From JACIYW01 sp014359745 (GTDB lineage: Bacteria; Pseudomonadota; Alphaproteobacteria; Rhodobacterales; Rhodobacteraceae): a stretch of DNA of 64,000 nt. The notes beneath the pieces are model-generated. The model saw only the letters and a program-made list of their open reading frames with translations, did no database searches and was not told where the DNA came from. Shown here piece by piece: positions 53,466 to 61,593 of this stretch (positions are counted from its first letter, which is position 1; every line of letters starts with the position of its first letter). The stretch is from positions 1 to 64,000 of the forward strand of contig JBNPWE010000015.1 in assembly GCA_050433985.1 (NCBI GenBank), in the 5' to 3' direction. A program made the position numbers and the translations under genes.

Positions 53466-54197
53466 TCAGGTGGTCTGAAAACTCACATCCGCATCCCTGA
53501 AGATGGCGGCAGTCAGTCGGCCGGTGGCATAGGCGCCGGTATCGATGGCGATACGGCCGTTTTCCATCCGGGGCGTATCCACGATCGTGTGGCCGTGAAC
53601 GATCCAGATCCCATCGCGGCGCGGTGTGGTCATGAAATCGGCATGCCCCCAGTGCAGGATATCGGCGGGTTGCGATTCGAACGGACGGGCGGGATCGGCC
53701 CCGGCGTGAACCACGCCGACAGTCCCCGACAGCCAGCTTGACGGCAGATCCGCGATCCAGGCAACCAGATCCTCGCCCATGGCGCCCGCCAGCCGGTCGC
53801 GCGCCGCCAGCAGGTGGTCATCGCGGCTGGTTTCCGTCAGGCCGGCCACGCCAAAGCTGGCCAGGGTCTGAAGCCCGCCGTTGCGCAACCAGCGCCGTCC
53901 ATGCGTTTCGGGCCGGGCCAGAAAATCAAGCAGCATCTCTTCGTGGTTTCCCTTCAGGCAGATGATGTCGGGCCGGGCGCGCAACAGGCGCAACACCTCG
54001 GCCGACTGATCGCCGCGATCGACATAATCGCCGACACACACCACCAGTCCGGGGTCAAGTTGCGCAAGAAGCTTTTCAAGCAGGTCGGCGCGCCCGTGAA
54101 TATCGCCGATGGCGGCAAAGGCGCGCGGGGTCGAGGGTGCCTCGAACACCGCCCCGGCCTGTGGCGCACGCGCAAACAGCGATTTCAGAAACTTCAT
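53466..54197 (-). CDS. serine/threonine-type metallophosphatase (PrpA/ApaH-like)
   Basis: A 243-residue calcineurin-like phosphoesterase. The dinuclear metal motifs are GDIHGRADLLEKLL (about residue 32), GDYVDRGDQSAEV (about 56) and LKGNHEEMLLDF (about 82). HAGADPARP and the late VHGHTIVDTPR give the last histidines. This is the PPP-family layout of bacterial protein phosphatases and dinucleotide hydrolases. The start at 54197 (GGAAAG upstream) is favoured; the longer frame overlaps the divergent promoter region of the export gene. Confidence 0.9.
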   Translation of the reverse strand: MKFLKSLFARAPQAGAVFEAPSTPRAFAAIGDIHGRADLLEKLLAQLDPGLVVCVGDYVDRGDQSAEVLRLLRARPDIICLKGNHEEMLLDFLARPETHGRRWLRNGGLQTLASFGVAGLTETSRDDHLLAARDRLAGAMGEDLVAWIADLPSSWLSGTVGVVHAGADPARPFESQPADILHWGHADFMTTPRRDGIWIVHGHTIVDTPRMENGRIAIDTGAYATGRLTAAIFRDADVSFQTT

Positions 54198-54365
54198 CAG
54201 CGGCTTTCCGGAGTGTGCAGGTGAAACGGACTCATCCGCGCGGCGCGGCAGGTTTGACACATTCTGCCCCCTGAATGCAATTTTTGCGGGCGTCCGGTCA
54301 ATCAGGCGTGACCTTTTTGTCAACGCTTGCTACATCCCGAATGCAATCAAAGCGGGGGCGGTGTT

Positions 54366-55745
54366 GTGCAGGCGAGATTTGCGGTGGCTGTGGTGGCGTC
54401 CCTGGCGTTGGGTGGATGTGGGGTAATCTATCGGTCGTCGACTGTGGTTCCAGGTGTTTCGGATAGAAGCGACGTGCGGGTCGTGTCGATCACGCCCGAA
54501 ACTCTGATCGAGGCAAATAGCGCCCCGTCCGCGCCAAGATCCCTGCCGACCGTGTTCGAAACGACGGCGGGCGGGGGCGGCGGGCTGCGCGGTGCGGGTG
54601 CCCTGCCTGAACCGCCGGTGATGCCCGAACAACGGCCCGCGCGCATGTCGCTGAACCCGCCGCCAGACTTTGCGCCCGAACCCTACAAGATCGGTGTCGG
54701 CGACGTGGTGTTGCTGTCGGTGCCGCGCAATGCCGCGCTTGCAGCGGAATTCCCCGGCCTCCTTGCCGCCGAGAATGCGCGCCAGGGCTATACCGTTCAG
54801 GATGACGGTGCGATCAATGTGCCCGATGTGGGGCGGGTACGCATCGCCGGGCGCACCATAGAAGAGGCCGAGGCGGACCTTTTCCAACGGCTTGTCGAGG
54901 CGGGGATCGATCCGACCTTCAGTCTGGAAATTTCCGAATTCAGGTCAAAGCGCGTCTCGATCGGCGGGGCGGTAACGCAACCCAGCGTGGTGCCGGTGAC
55001 GTTGACGCCGCTTTATCTGGATGAGGCCCTGGCAGCGGCCGGTGGCCTGAACGTCGAAGATCCCGACTTTGCGGCGATCCGGCTTTATCGCGATGAAAAG
55101 CTGTATCAGATCCCGCTGACCGACCTGTTTTCACAAAGCGGATTGCGGCGGACCCGGCTCAAGGATGGCGATGCGATCTTCGTCGACGCGGCGTTCCAGC
55201 TTAGCAAGGCGCAGGCGTATTTCGAACAGCAGATCCGGCTTGCCGAACTGCGCCAGTCGGTGCGCGGAGAGGCATTGCGCAATCTGTCGCAGGAAATCGC
55301 GATCCGGCGCGAGGCGCTTGAAGAGGCGCGCGCGAATTACATGGCGCAGCGCGAATTGGGCGTGGATAATCGCGATTATGTCTATGTCTCGGGCGAGGTT
55401 AAAAAGCAGACGCGCTTTGCCCTGCCGATCGGGGGCACGGCAAGTCTTGCCGATGCCCTTTATGGCGAGGCCGGCGGCGTGGCGCAGGGCACAGGTGATA
55501 TAACCCAGGTTTATGTGCTGCGGGCGGCCAGCGATCCGGGCGTCTTTGGCGCGGTCACTGCCTGGCATCTGGACAGCCGCAATGCCGCCACCCTGGCGCT
55601 GGCGACGCGGTTCGAACTGCGCCCTGACGATGTGGTCTTTGTTGCGGAACAGCCGGTTACCCGGTGGAACCGCACCATCACCCAGATCTTGCCGCAGGTT
55701 CTGGTGTCGGGGGGGCCGACGTGGCGGCCCAATAGGGGCGCATAG
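54366..55745 (+). CDS. polysaccharide export outer-membrane lipoprotein (Wza/KpsD-like)
   Basis: Predicted outer-membrane channel for an exported polysaccharide. It has 459 residues from GTG at 54366. The signal peptide ends in the lipobox LALGGC (Cys18). The poly-export domain starts at YKIGVGDVVLLSVPR (about residue 104). SLBB-type beta-grasp repeats follow (VSIGGAVTQPSVVPVTLTPL; VYVSGEVKKQTRFALPIGG). The segment of about 290-340 is an EEARANYMAQ-rich helix. It is followed by a sugar transferase on the same strand, defining a surface-glycan unit. Confidence 0.9.
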   Translation: MQARFAVAVVASLALGGCGVIYRSSTVVPGVSDRSDVRVVSITPETLIEANSAPSAPRSLPTVFETTAGGGGGLRGAGALPEPPVMPEQRPARMSLNPPPDFAPEPYKIGVGDVVLLSVPRNAALAAEFPGLLAAENARQGYTVQDDGAINVPDVGRVRIAGRTIEEAEADLFQRLVEAGIDPTFSLEISEFRSKRVSIGGAVTQPSVVPVTLTPLYLDEALAAAGGLNVEDPDFAAIRLYRDEKLYQIPLTDLFSQSGLRRTRLKDGDAIFVDAAFQLSKAQAYFEQQIRLAELRQSVRGEALRNLSQEIAIRREALEEARANYMAQRELGVDNRDYVYVSGEVKKQTRFALPIGGTASLADALYGEAGGVAQGTGDITQVYVLRAASDPGVFGAVTAWHLDSRNAATLALATRFELRPDDVVFVAEQPVTRWNRTITQILPQVLVSGGPTWRPNRGA

Positions 55746-55923
55746 GGGCGCGCGCCGGTCCTGTCGCAAGCGATGGGCGCGCCGGTCTCTATGCAGCCAC
55801 AGGGGGCACACAATTTTCGTTGGCGCAACTTCACTAAGGTGTTACGAAAGCGTTGGTATTGATCGCCGGTGGGTGTCACAGGGTCCAAACCGCCTGTTTT
55901 GTTCAGGTTCAAGGATATTAATT

Positions 55924-56733
55924 GTGAAAAAGGGAACGTTTGACCTAGATCCACATCGCGTCGTCGTGCCGGGCGCTTCGGATTTGGGGGCGCGCTTCTA
56001 TGAACGGTTTGGCAAGCGCGGGTTCGATCTGGTGTTAAGTGTGCTTTTGCTGCCCGTTTTGTTGCTGGCGTGCATTGTGCTGCTGGTGCTGAACCCCTGG
56101 TTCAACCGGGGCCCGCTGTTTTTTGTTCAGGTGCGCATGGGGCGGGACTGCGCGGCCTTTCATGCGATAAAGTTCCGCAGCATGACACCCATCGACCGGG
56201 TGACGCGCGGTGCCGAAGACCCGATCGAGGATGATCGCATCACCCGCCTTGGCAGATTCATCCGTAAAACCCGGATAGACGAGCTTCCTCAGATACTTAA
56301 TGTTCTGCGTGGCGATATGAGCCTGATCGGCCCCCGCCCGGATTATTTTCATCACGCGCGGCGGTACATTCGGTCGGTAAGCGGTTACCGTGCGCGCCAT
56401 GGTGTGCGGCCGGGCATCAGCGGATTGGCGCAGACCGATCTGGGTTATGTCGATAGTTCCGAGGGCACACGGCAAAAGGTGCAGCTTGACCTCGTTTACG
56501 CCCGCGACCTTAGCCTGAAGTTGGATCTTTATGTGCTGTGGCGCACCTTGCAAACGGTGTTCGGCCGCAATCCTGAAAAGCTCGTGCCGGGGCAGGTCGG
56601 CATTTTGCGCACCGCCATCCCTTCGCCGCAAGATCTCGATAATGCCAAGCACCTTGCGGGGCTGGAAAAGGACCGGCAGCAGGGCCGGGATCAGCGCGGG
56701 CCAAAGGCGGATCATCTGTCGGTAAACGGGTGA
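55924..56733 (+). CDS. initiating sugar transferase (WcaJ/PglC-type) with altered C-terminus
   Basis: Transfers a sugar phosphate to the lipid carrier. The GTG start at 55924 follows AAGGA. A hydrophobic N-terminal helix (FDLVLSVLLLPVLLLACIVL) precedes the catalytic core: AFHAIKFRSMTPIDR, KTRIDELPQILNVLRGDMSL, IGPRPDYFHHARR and GVRPGISGLAQTDLGYVDS. Family proteins usually stop soon after LYVLWRTLQTVFGRN (about residue 220), but this frame runs 50 residues further. That tail is exactly antisense to the acetyltransferase-like domain of the opposite gene. The tail is therefore read-through across a deletion junction near 56575. Confidence 0.85.
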   Translation: MKKGTFDLDPHRVVVPGASDLGARFYERFGKRGFDLVLSVLLLPVLLLACIVLLVLNPWFNRGPLFFVQVRMGRDCAAFHAIKFRSMTPIDRVTRGAEDPIEDDRITRLGRFIRKTRIDELPQILNVLRGDMSLIGPRPDYFHHARRYIRSVSGYRARHGVRPGISGLAQTDLGYVDSSEGTRQKVQLDLVYARDLSLKLDLYVLWRTLQTVFGRNPEKLVPGQVGILRTAIPSPQDLDNAKHLAGLEKDRQQGRDQRGPKADHLSVNG

Positions 56734-57615
56734 CATTCCGCCGCCCCCGGCGACAAATCCGGTTACCCGGTCACCGGATTTTTCAACGATCAGAATGGCC
56801 GCCGGGCAGGCGTCGATCGCGCGGTAAAGGACGGTCAGGAACCGCGGGCCCAGAGTTGCCAGAAATCCCTGATCGATACAGGCGGCGTGCAAGGCTGCAA
56901 CCTGCCTTATGGTGCCGATGTCATGCAGGGCCGGGCGCGCGGGCCCGTTCATGTGCTGGATCAGGTCGGCGGGCGGCTTGGGAAGATCGGGAAAAACCCG
57001 CCACAGGATGCCGGATTGCGGCCTGACGATGACCCACAGCGTCAGCAGGATCAGCAGCACATAGGTGGTCACGCCCTGATTGCGGACATACCATTCCTCC
57101 AGTCGACCCTTGTAGGGCATGATCACATGATCATAGAACCGATCCGGATCGTTTGCGGCGTGCATCATCTCTTCTTCATTGCGAAACACGATCGATCCGG
57201 TTCCCGAAAGGCCGGGCCGCACCGTCAGGATGGCCCGTTGCGCATCTTTGGGAAAGGCATCAAAGCAGCGTCGGGTTTGTGGGCGCGGGCCGATCACGCT
57301 CATATCGCCCATCAGGATATTCAGCAGTTGTGGCAATTCGTTGATCTTGATCTTGCGCAGAAACCGCCCCACCGGCAGAACCCGCGGATCGTTTCGCAGC
57401 GTCACGGTGCCGGTGCCCATGTTGGGGCTGTTCTTGAGCATCGTGGCGAATTTCAACAGCTTGAAATGCCTGCCCCCGCGCCCCACCCGGTCCTGACCGA
57501 AGAACACCTCTCCTTCGCCGGTCAGGCGCAGAAGGATGACGATCGGAACCAGCAGCGGCGCAAACACCAGCAGCGCCACACCTGACAACAGGATATCGAG
57601 AAACCGCAACACCAT
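56035..57615 (-). CDS. sugar transferase fused to a truncated GNAT-like domain
   Basis: The first 215 or so residues are an initiating sugar transferase: FLDILLSGVALLVFAPLLVP, FGQDRVGRGGRHFKLLKFAT, KIKINELPQLLNILMGDMSV, IGPRPQTRRCFDAFP and VRPGLSGTGSIVFRNEEE. After DLPKPPADLIQHMNG an acetyltransferase-like stretch follows (VAALHAACIDQGFLATLGPR, VTGFVAGGGGMSPVYRQM, LPRHELFRIAAEHRLQG). It breaks off near 56575, before the acetyl-CoA motif. The remaining 180 codons to the stop are antisense of the convergent transferase and carry no protein signal. The meaningful part is about 56575-57615. Confidence 0.75.
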   Translation of the reverse strand: MVLRFLDILLSGVALLVFAPLLVPIVILLRLTGEGEVFFGQDRVGRGGRHFKLLKFATMLKNSPNMGTGTVTLRNDPRVLPVGRFLRKIKINELPQLLNILMGDMSVIGPRPQTRRCFDAFPKDAQRAILTVRPGLSGTGSIVFRNEEEMMHAANDPDRFYDHVIMPYKGRLEEWYVRNQGVTTYVLLILLTLWVIVRPQSGILWRVFPDLPKPPADLIQHMNGPARPALHDIGTIRQVAALHAACIDQGFLATLGPRFLTVLYRAIDACPAAILIVEKSGDRVTGFVAGGGGMSPVYRQMIRLWPALIPALLPVLFQPRKVLGIIEILRRRDGGAQNADLPRHELFRIAAEHRLQGAPQHIKIQLQAKVAGVNEVKLHLLPCALGTIDITQIGLRQSADARPHTMARTVTAYRPNVPPRVMKIIRAGADQAHIATQNIKYLRKLVYPGFTDESAKAGDAIILDRVFGTARHPVDGCHAAELYRMKGRAVPPHAHLNKKQRAPVEPGVQHQQHNARQQQNGQQKHT

Positions 57616-57618
57616 GTC

Positions 57619-58806
57619 CTACATCCTCGCGTCAAGGTATCTGCCGGTTTCCTTGTGGTCGAAATCCGGGATCATTTCATTGAAAAGCGCAACGATTTCA
57701 GGTTTGTCCCAGGTTGGTGCCGCCCGGATGCGGGCAATTTCCGTCAGGAAACGGTCCAGTTTCGCGGCGTCGAATTCCGGCGCGTTCAGGATCACGCCGA
57801 CCGTGTCGAACCGGCCCATGTCAAGGGTCTCGGCCCCGGTAAAGAATTCCTCGAAATCCTTTTCGCCGGTGGTGTCGGATGTAAAGAAATACACCGGCCA
57901 TTTCCCCGCCGGGATCAGTTCGGCGGCGCGGGCGCGCGCCTCGTCCTCGGTGGCGCATTCATAAGGCTCGTAGCCGCGCGCATGCAGATAGCGCCGGGCG
58001 ATATCGGAAAAGCGCGTCAGGTTCAGCGCCTCGCTCAGCTTGGGGAAAAAGATGTCGCGATTGCCCCCCAGAATACAGGACATCAGGCACAATTCGCCCG
58101 ATTCCTGCGGGGTCACGAAATAACGGCGCACATCATTGGGGGCGGAAATCGGCTGGTTCTTGGCGAAACGCTGGTTGAACCCGTGCAAAAGCGAGCCGTC
58201 GGAAAACGCCACATTGGCAAAGCGCGCCGTGGAAACCGGCAGGTGCAGGCTTTCGCGCATCAGGAACATTTCCATGATCCGCTTGCTTGCGCCCATCATG
58301 TTGACGGGATTCGCCGCCTTGTCGGTCGAGACGCAGAAATACTTGGCCGCGCCCTTGTCGCGCGCTGCCTGGAGCGTGGAAATCGTGTTGAGGATATTCA
58401 CCTCGATCAGCCGCATCAGCGTGAACGGGTCTTTTTCGCTGCGCACATGTTTCAGCGCCGAAAGGTTCAGAACATGGTCATACCCCGCACCGGCGGCCAT
58501 CAACGCCCCGAATTCGCGGCTGCCGCAGTCGATGGCAAAGGTGCGGAAATCGGCGTCGTTATAGCCCAGCGTGCTGCGGATATCGCGCACCAGTTCGACC
58601 ATGTTGTTTTCGCTGATATCCACCACATGCAGGGCGCGCGGATTGCGTTTGAATATCTCGCGCACCACCGCCTGCCCGATGGAACCGGCGCCGCCGATCA
58701 CCAGAAACCGCGATGCCCCCACAACCGCACGCAACTGCGCATCATGCCGGGCGATATCGCTGTCGAAAAGCGGCCGGTCGCGGCCGACAAGATCCAGAAT
58801 ATTCAT
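57619..58806 (-). CDS. NDP-sugar 4,6-dehydratase, soluble CapD/FlaA1-like
   Basis: A 395-residue extended SDR. The nucleotide motif is VIGGAGSIGQAVVREIFKR (about residue 36), followed by VDISENNMVELVRDI. The active-site region STDKAANPVNMMGASKR has Met in place of the usual Tyr, as in the FlaA1/PglF/WbpM group. These enzymes dehydrate UDP-GlcNAc-type sugars to 4-keto-6-deoxy sugars. No membrane helices, so a short soluble form. The ATGA overlap with the aminotransferase gene indicates that the two act in sequence. Confidence 0.9.
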   Translation of the reverse strand: MNILDLVGRDRPLFDSDIARHDAQLRAVVGASRFLVIGGAGSIGQAVVREIFKRNPRALHVVDISENNMVELVRDIRSTLGYNDADFRTFAIDCGSREFGALMAAGAGYDHVLNLSALKHVRSEKDPFTLMRLIEVNILNTISTLQAARDKGAAKYFCVSTDKAANPVNMMGASKRIMEMFLMRESLHLPVSTARFANVAFSDGSLLHGFNQRFAKNQPISAPNDVRRYFVTPQESGELCLMSCILGGNRDIFFPKLSEALNLTRFSDIARRYLHARGYEPYECATEDEARARAAELIPAGKWPVYFFTSDTTGEKDFEEFFTGAETLDMGRFDTVGVILNAPEFDAAKLDRFLTEIARIRAAPTWDKPEIVALFNEMIPDFDHKETGRYLDARM

Positions 58807-59987
58807 GCGTGAAGCCTGTGGAATTGCGCCTCGGGAACGCTGGAGGGCAGGTTGACAACGCGGTCGGCCAGCCAGTGCGACGTGGTCAACCCGTCTGTCT
58901 GGCAGGCCGCGAACGTGGTCAATTCGCTCATCAATCGCCAGATCGGCCGGGTCATCACGCCTTTGGCGTTGGTCGCCTCAAGAAAGGCATCGCGCGCGGC
59001 CCGGTCTTTCAGCCGCACGGCGTTCAGCCAGAAATTGGCGCGCGTCCCCGCAATCGGTTCGATGAAATGCACCCCGTGTTCGGCGCAAAACGCGCGGTAG
59101 CGCGCGGCGACATCGGCCTTGATGCGCAGCATATCGGGCAGCTTTTCCATCTGCGCACAGCCAAGCGCCGCGTTCAGATTGGGCATGCGGTAATTATACC
59201 CCACTTCGTCATGCACGAACTCCCACTTATGCGGCACCTTGGCGGTGGTGGTCAGATACCGGGCCCTGTCGGCAAGTGCCTCGTTATCCGTGACGATCAT
59301 GCCGCCGCCGCCGGTGGTGATGATCTTGTTGCCGTTGAAGCTGAGCGTGGCAAGTTTGCCGAACGTCCCGGTATGGCGCGCGCCCACATGGCTGCCCAGC
59401 GATTCCGCCGCATCCTCGACCAGCGCGATACCGAATTCTTCGCAGACCTCGGCGATCTCTTTGATGCGGCAGGGCAGGCCGAAAGTGTGCATCGGCACGC
59501 AGGCCGCCAGCCGCGCGCCGGTTGCGCGGTTGACAGTCACCCCCCCGTCACTCCGGGCATTTGCCACCAGCCAGCGGCGCAGCGCATCCGGGCTCATGCC
59601 AAGGGTGCCTTCGTCGACATCGATGAAAACCGGAACCGCACCGATATAGCTTATGGCGTTGCAGGTGGCGACAAAGGTCAGGGCTTGCGATAGCACCTCA
59701 TCTCCCGCGCGCACATCGGCCAGGATCAGCGCCATGTGCAGCGCGGCGGTTCCGTTCATCGTGGCAATCGCGCGGTTGCTGCCGGTGAATTCGGCGATCC
59801 TGCGTTCGAATTCGGTAACACGTTCGCCAACCGAGGAAACGAAGTTCGACTTGATCGTTGCAACCACGGCGTCACATTCCCCCCCCTCGAACACCGGGCG
59901 GTGCAGCGGGATCGGGGATGGCCCGTAAATGTCGTGAACCAGATCGATCAACGCATCGGAAAAATCTATATTTTGTTTATTTGTCAT
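58803..59987 (-). CDS. LegC/PglE-type PLP aminotransferase for amino-sugar synthesis
   Basis: A 394-residue DegT/DnrJ/EryC1/StrS-family enzyme that would aminate the 4-keto sugar from the neighbouring dehydratase. MNGTAALHMALILADVRAGD is the substrate-binding loop, LVEDAAESLGS is the PLP-contact region, and the PLP lysine is in LSFNGNKIITTGGGG. The GYNYRMPNLNAALGCAQME segment is classical. The pair suggests a bacillosamine- or legionaminate-like sugar in the surface glycan; an acetyltransferase and nucleotidyl steps are not resolved here. Confidence 0.9.
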   Translation of the reverse strand: MTNKQNIDFSDALIDLVHDIYGPSPIPLHRPVFEGGECDAVVATIKSNFVSSVGERVTEFERRIAEFTGSNRAIATMNGTAALHMALILADVRAGDEVLSQALTFVATCNAISYIGAVPVFIDVDEGTLGMSPDALRRWLVANARSDGGVTVNRATGARLAACVPMHTFGLPCRIKEIAEVCEEFGIALVEDAAESLGSHVGARHTGTFGKLATLSFNGNKIITTGGGGMIVTDNEALADRARYLTTTAKVPHKWEFVHDEVGYNYRMPNLNAALGCAQMEKLPDMLRIKADVAARYRAFCAEHGVHFIEPIAGTRANFWLNAVRLKDRAARDAFLEATNAKGVMTRPIWRLMSELTTFAACQTDGLTTSHWLADRVVNLPSSVPEAQFHRLHA

Positions 59988-60237
59988 ATTGTTGCCATAA
60001 AATCTTTATCCTTGCCGCGGGCCTGTGCGGATTGCCTTTCAATGGTCTGGCCCGGATGCCCCGTGTCTACAGGCGGCGCCTGCGCAAAACAAGCGCGGTT
60101 GCGGTGTTGCAGGCATAGGTTGCGGTGTTGCAGGCATAGTTCGGTCGGTTCAGGTCATTGTAACCGGTGCTGCGCGATCTTTTGCGCGTGCCGCCCGCCA
60201 GAATGGACAGGCGGCTTCCCATGAAACAGGAGCTGAC
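59988..60237. promoter_or_regulatory. divergent interval with tandem repeat
   Basis: A 250-bp gene-free region between the LegC-type gene and the spike-like cassette. The part near 59988-60010 is AT-rich and probably carries the glycan-operon promoter. A 21-bp tandem duplication lies at 60097-60138. Confidence 0.45.
60097..60138 (+). repeat. 21-bp tandem duplication
   Basis: Two exact copies: GGTTGCGGTGTTGCAGGCAT plus A, then the same 21 bp again. Confidence 0.85.
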
Positions 60238-60501
60238 ATGAACCCTTTCGAAAACCGCAACAACGCCTTGTCGGGCCCGGCGACCGATGTTGTTCCGGTC
60301 ACTCCAAACAATGCCGCCGACCTGCCGCATGTGGCGATCGGCCTTTATGTAGAGGTGGCGGGCACCGTCAGCATTGTCACGGTGACGGGCCAGACCCGCA
60401 GCGTTGGGGTCGCCGATTTCGCGATCCTGCCTGTCGGCGTGCGGCGCGTCAACGCCACCGGCACCACCGCCACCGGCATACATGCGCTGGTTCTGGGATG
60501 A
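60238..60501 (+). CDS. phage/GTA spike-base-like small protein
   Basis: An 87-residue protein, MNPFENRNNALSGPATDVVP, then TPNNAADLPHVAIGLYVEVA, ending GTTATGIHALVLG. This resembles the Rcc01079-type spike base proteins of Rhodobacterales gene transfer agents and related phages, which share a PFxxRxxxLxGPAxDxxPVTP opening and a beta-rich fold closing with ATGIHALV. GTA head spikes help bind the recipient capsule. The start has an AGGAG site; it overlaps the next gene by ATGA. No other phage structural gene is nearby. Confidence 0.7.
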   Translation: MNPFENRNNALSGPATDVVPVTPNNAADLPHVAIGLYVEVAGTVSIVTVTGQTRSVGVADFAILPVGVRRVNATGTTATGIHALVLG

Positions 60502-61232
60502 AGATCACCGCGGATATATCGACGACCTCTTCGGCGCTTCGGCCCGGGCGGGAATGGGATCCGGGCTGGATGTTCCGGTTCGGGCGTCAGGGGGCCTGGC
60601 ATGATCCATCCGACCTGGCGACGCTGTTTCAGGATGTTGCCGGAACGTTGCCTGTGATCGCCGATGGCGATCCCGTTGCCCTGATGCGCGACAAGTCCGG
60701 CAATGGCAACCATGCCCGCCAGATTAACGCGGCACGACGCCCGACATGGCGGCAAGGCGGGGGCCTGTCCTGGCTTGAATTCGACGGGGTGGATGACCGG
60801 ATGGAAAGTGATCCGGTCATCTTTGCGATCTCGGATTTCCTGACCTGTTGCGCGGGTCTCTCCTATCTGCCCGGCGGTTCGGGGTGGGGCGCGCTGCGCT
60901 CGCGCGTGACCAACGGCATCTACGCGGGTCTGTCGAACCCGTCCATAACCGGACCGATTTCCAACAGCGGCGGGCAGATTTATGTCGATGGCCAACCGGC
61001 CCCCAATGATCGCAAGGCCTTGCGCGAAAGGCTGTTCACCCCCGGCGTGTTAGAGGGGCGCGGCCTGCTGACATCGGCATTTTCCACCCACAGTTGGCAA
61101 TCCTTCAGCTATTGGAACACCTCGCCACCGGGCGGTCGGTTGTTTGGCTATGTCGAATACGAGGGCGACGCGGGGCCGGACATTGAACGCCTGCGCCGTT
61201 GGATGGCACAGAATACCGGGAGCGCGTTATGA
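60498..61232 (+). CDS. tail/spike fiber-like protein (LamG-type) of the cassette
   Basis: A 244-residue protein with GAWHDPSDLATLFQDVAGTL, DPVALMRDKSGNGNHARQ and LEFDGVDDRM. This DPSDLxTLFQD...DKSGNGNHA pattern recurs in phage tail-fibre and spike proteins carrying concanavalin-like folds. It probably sits on the base protein encoded just before it and binds glycan. Starts at the ATGA overlap and itself overlaps the next, frameshifted gene by ATGA, so the three genes form one translational unit. Confidence 0.7.
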   Translation: MKITADISTTSSALRPGREWDPGWMFRFGRQGAWHDPSDLATLFQDVAGTLPVIADGDPVALMRDKSGNGNHARQINAARRPTWRQGGGLSWLEFDGVDDRMESDPVIFAISDFLTCCAGLSYLPGGSGWGALRSRVTNGIYAGLSNPSITGPISNSGGQIYVDGQPAPNDRKALRERLFTPGVLEGRGLLTSAFSTHSWQSFSYWNTSPPGGRLFGYVEYEGDAGPDIERLRRWMAQNTGSAL

Positions 61233-61593
61233 GATATTCGGTGGTCATGATCGTGTCCGCGGCATCGCGCGCGGCGGGCGACAAACTGGGTGTGGCCTTG
61301 GCTGGGGAGCCGAGAATTTTACCGTACCCCTTCACGCCGATGCCCAACCCCCGGCAAGCCATTTCGGCCTGCGCATCACGGCGGGGCCAGAATTGATCGC
61401 GCTGCTGTCGGATGCCCGGAAGGGGGTATTGCCCGATCTGCCGGGCCTGTCGCAGGATGATCTGGCGCTTGTGCTGTCAGACCTGATAACCGATGTGCGC
61501 CCCGACAGCGCGCGCGGGGGGCATTTCGAAGATGTCACGGACCGCCACGGCCTGAAGCGGATCGAACCGACGCTACCGCCCGATCCCGCCTAG
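61229..61593 (+). pseudogene. third cassette gene, frameshifted
   Basis: From the coupled ATG at 61229 the frame reads MRYSVVMIVSAASRAAGDKL and GVAL, then goes out of frame. The next frame continues with GWGAENFTVPLHADAQPPAS, HFGLRITAGPELIALLSDAR and onward to a stop at 61593. Adding one G near 61300 (TTGGCTGG to TTGGGCTGG) joins the two into one protein of about 121 residues. Function unknown; it may be a small phage-like structural protein. It could also be a sequencing error. Confidence 0.65.

Noticed and set aside
57655..58812. 385-codon plus-strand ORF opposite the 4,6-dehydratase
   Set aside because: Antisense shadow with His/Arg/Gln-rich composition; the minus gene has clear SDR motifs.
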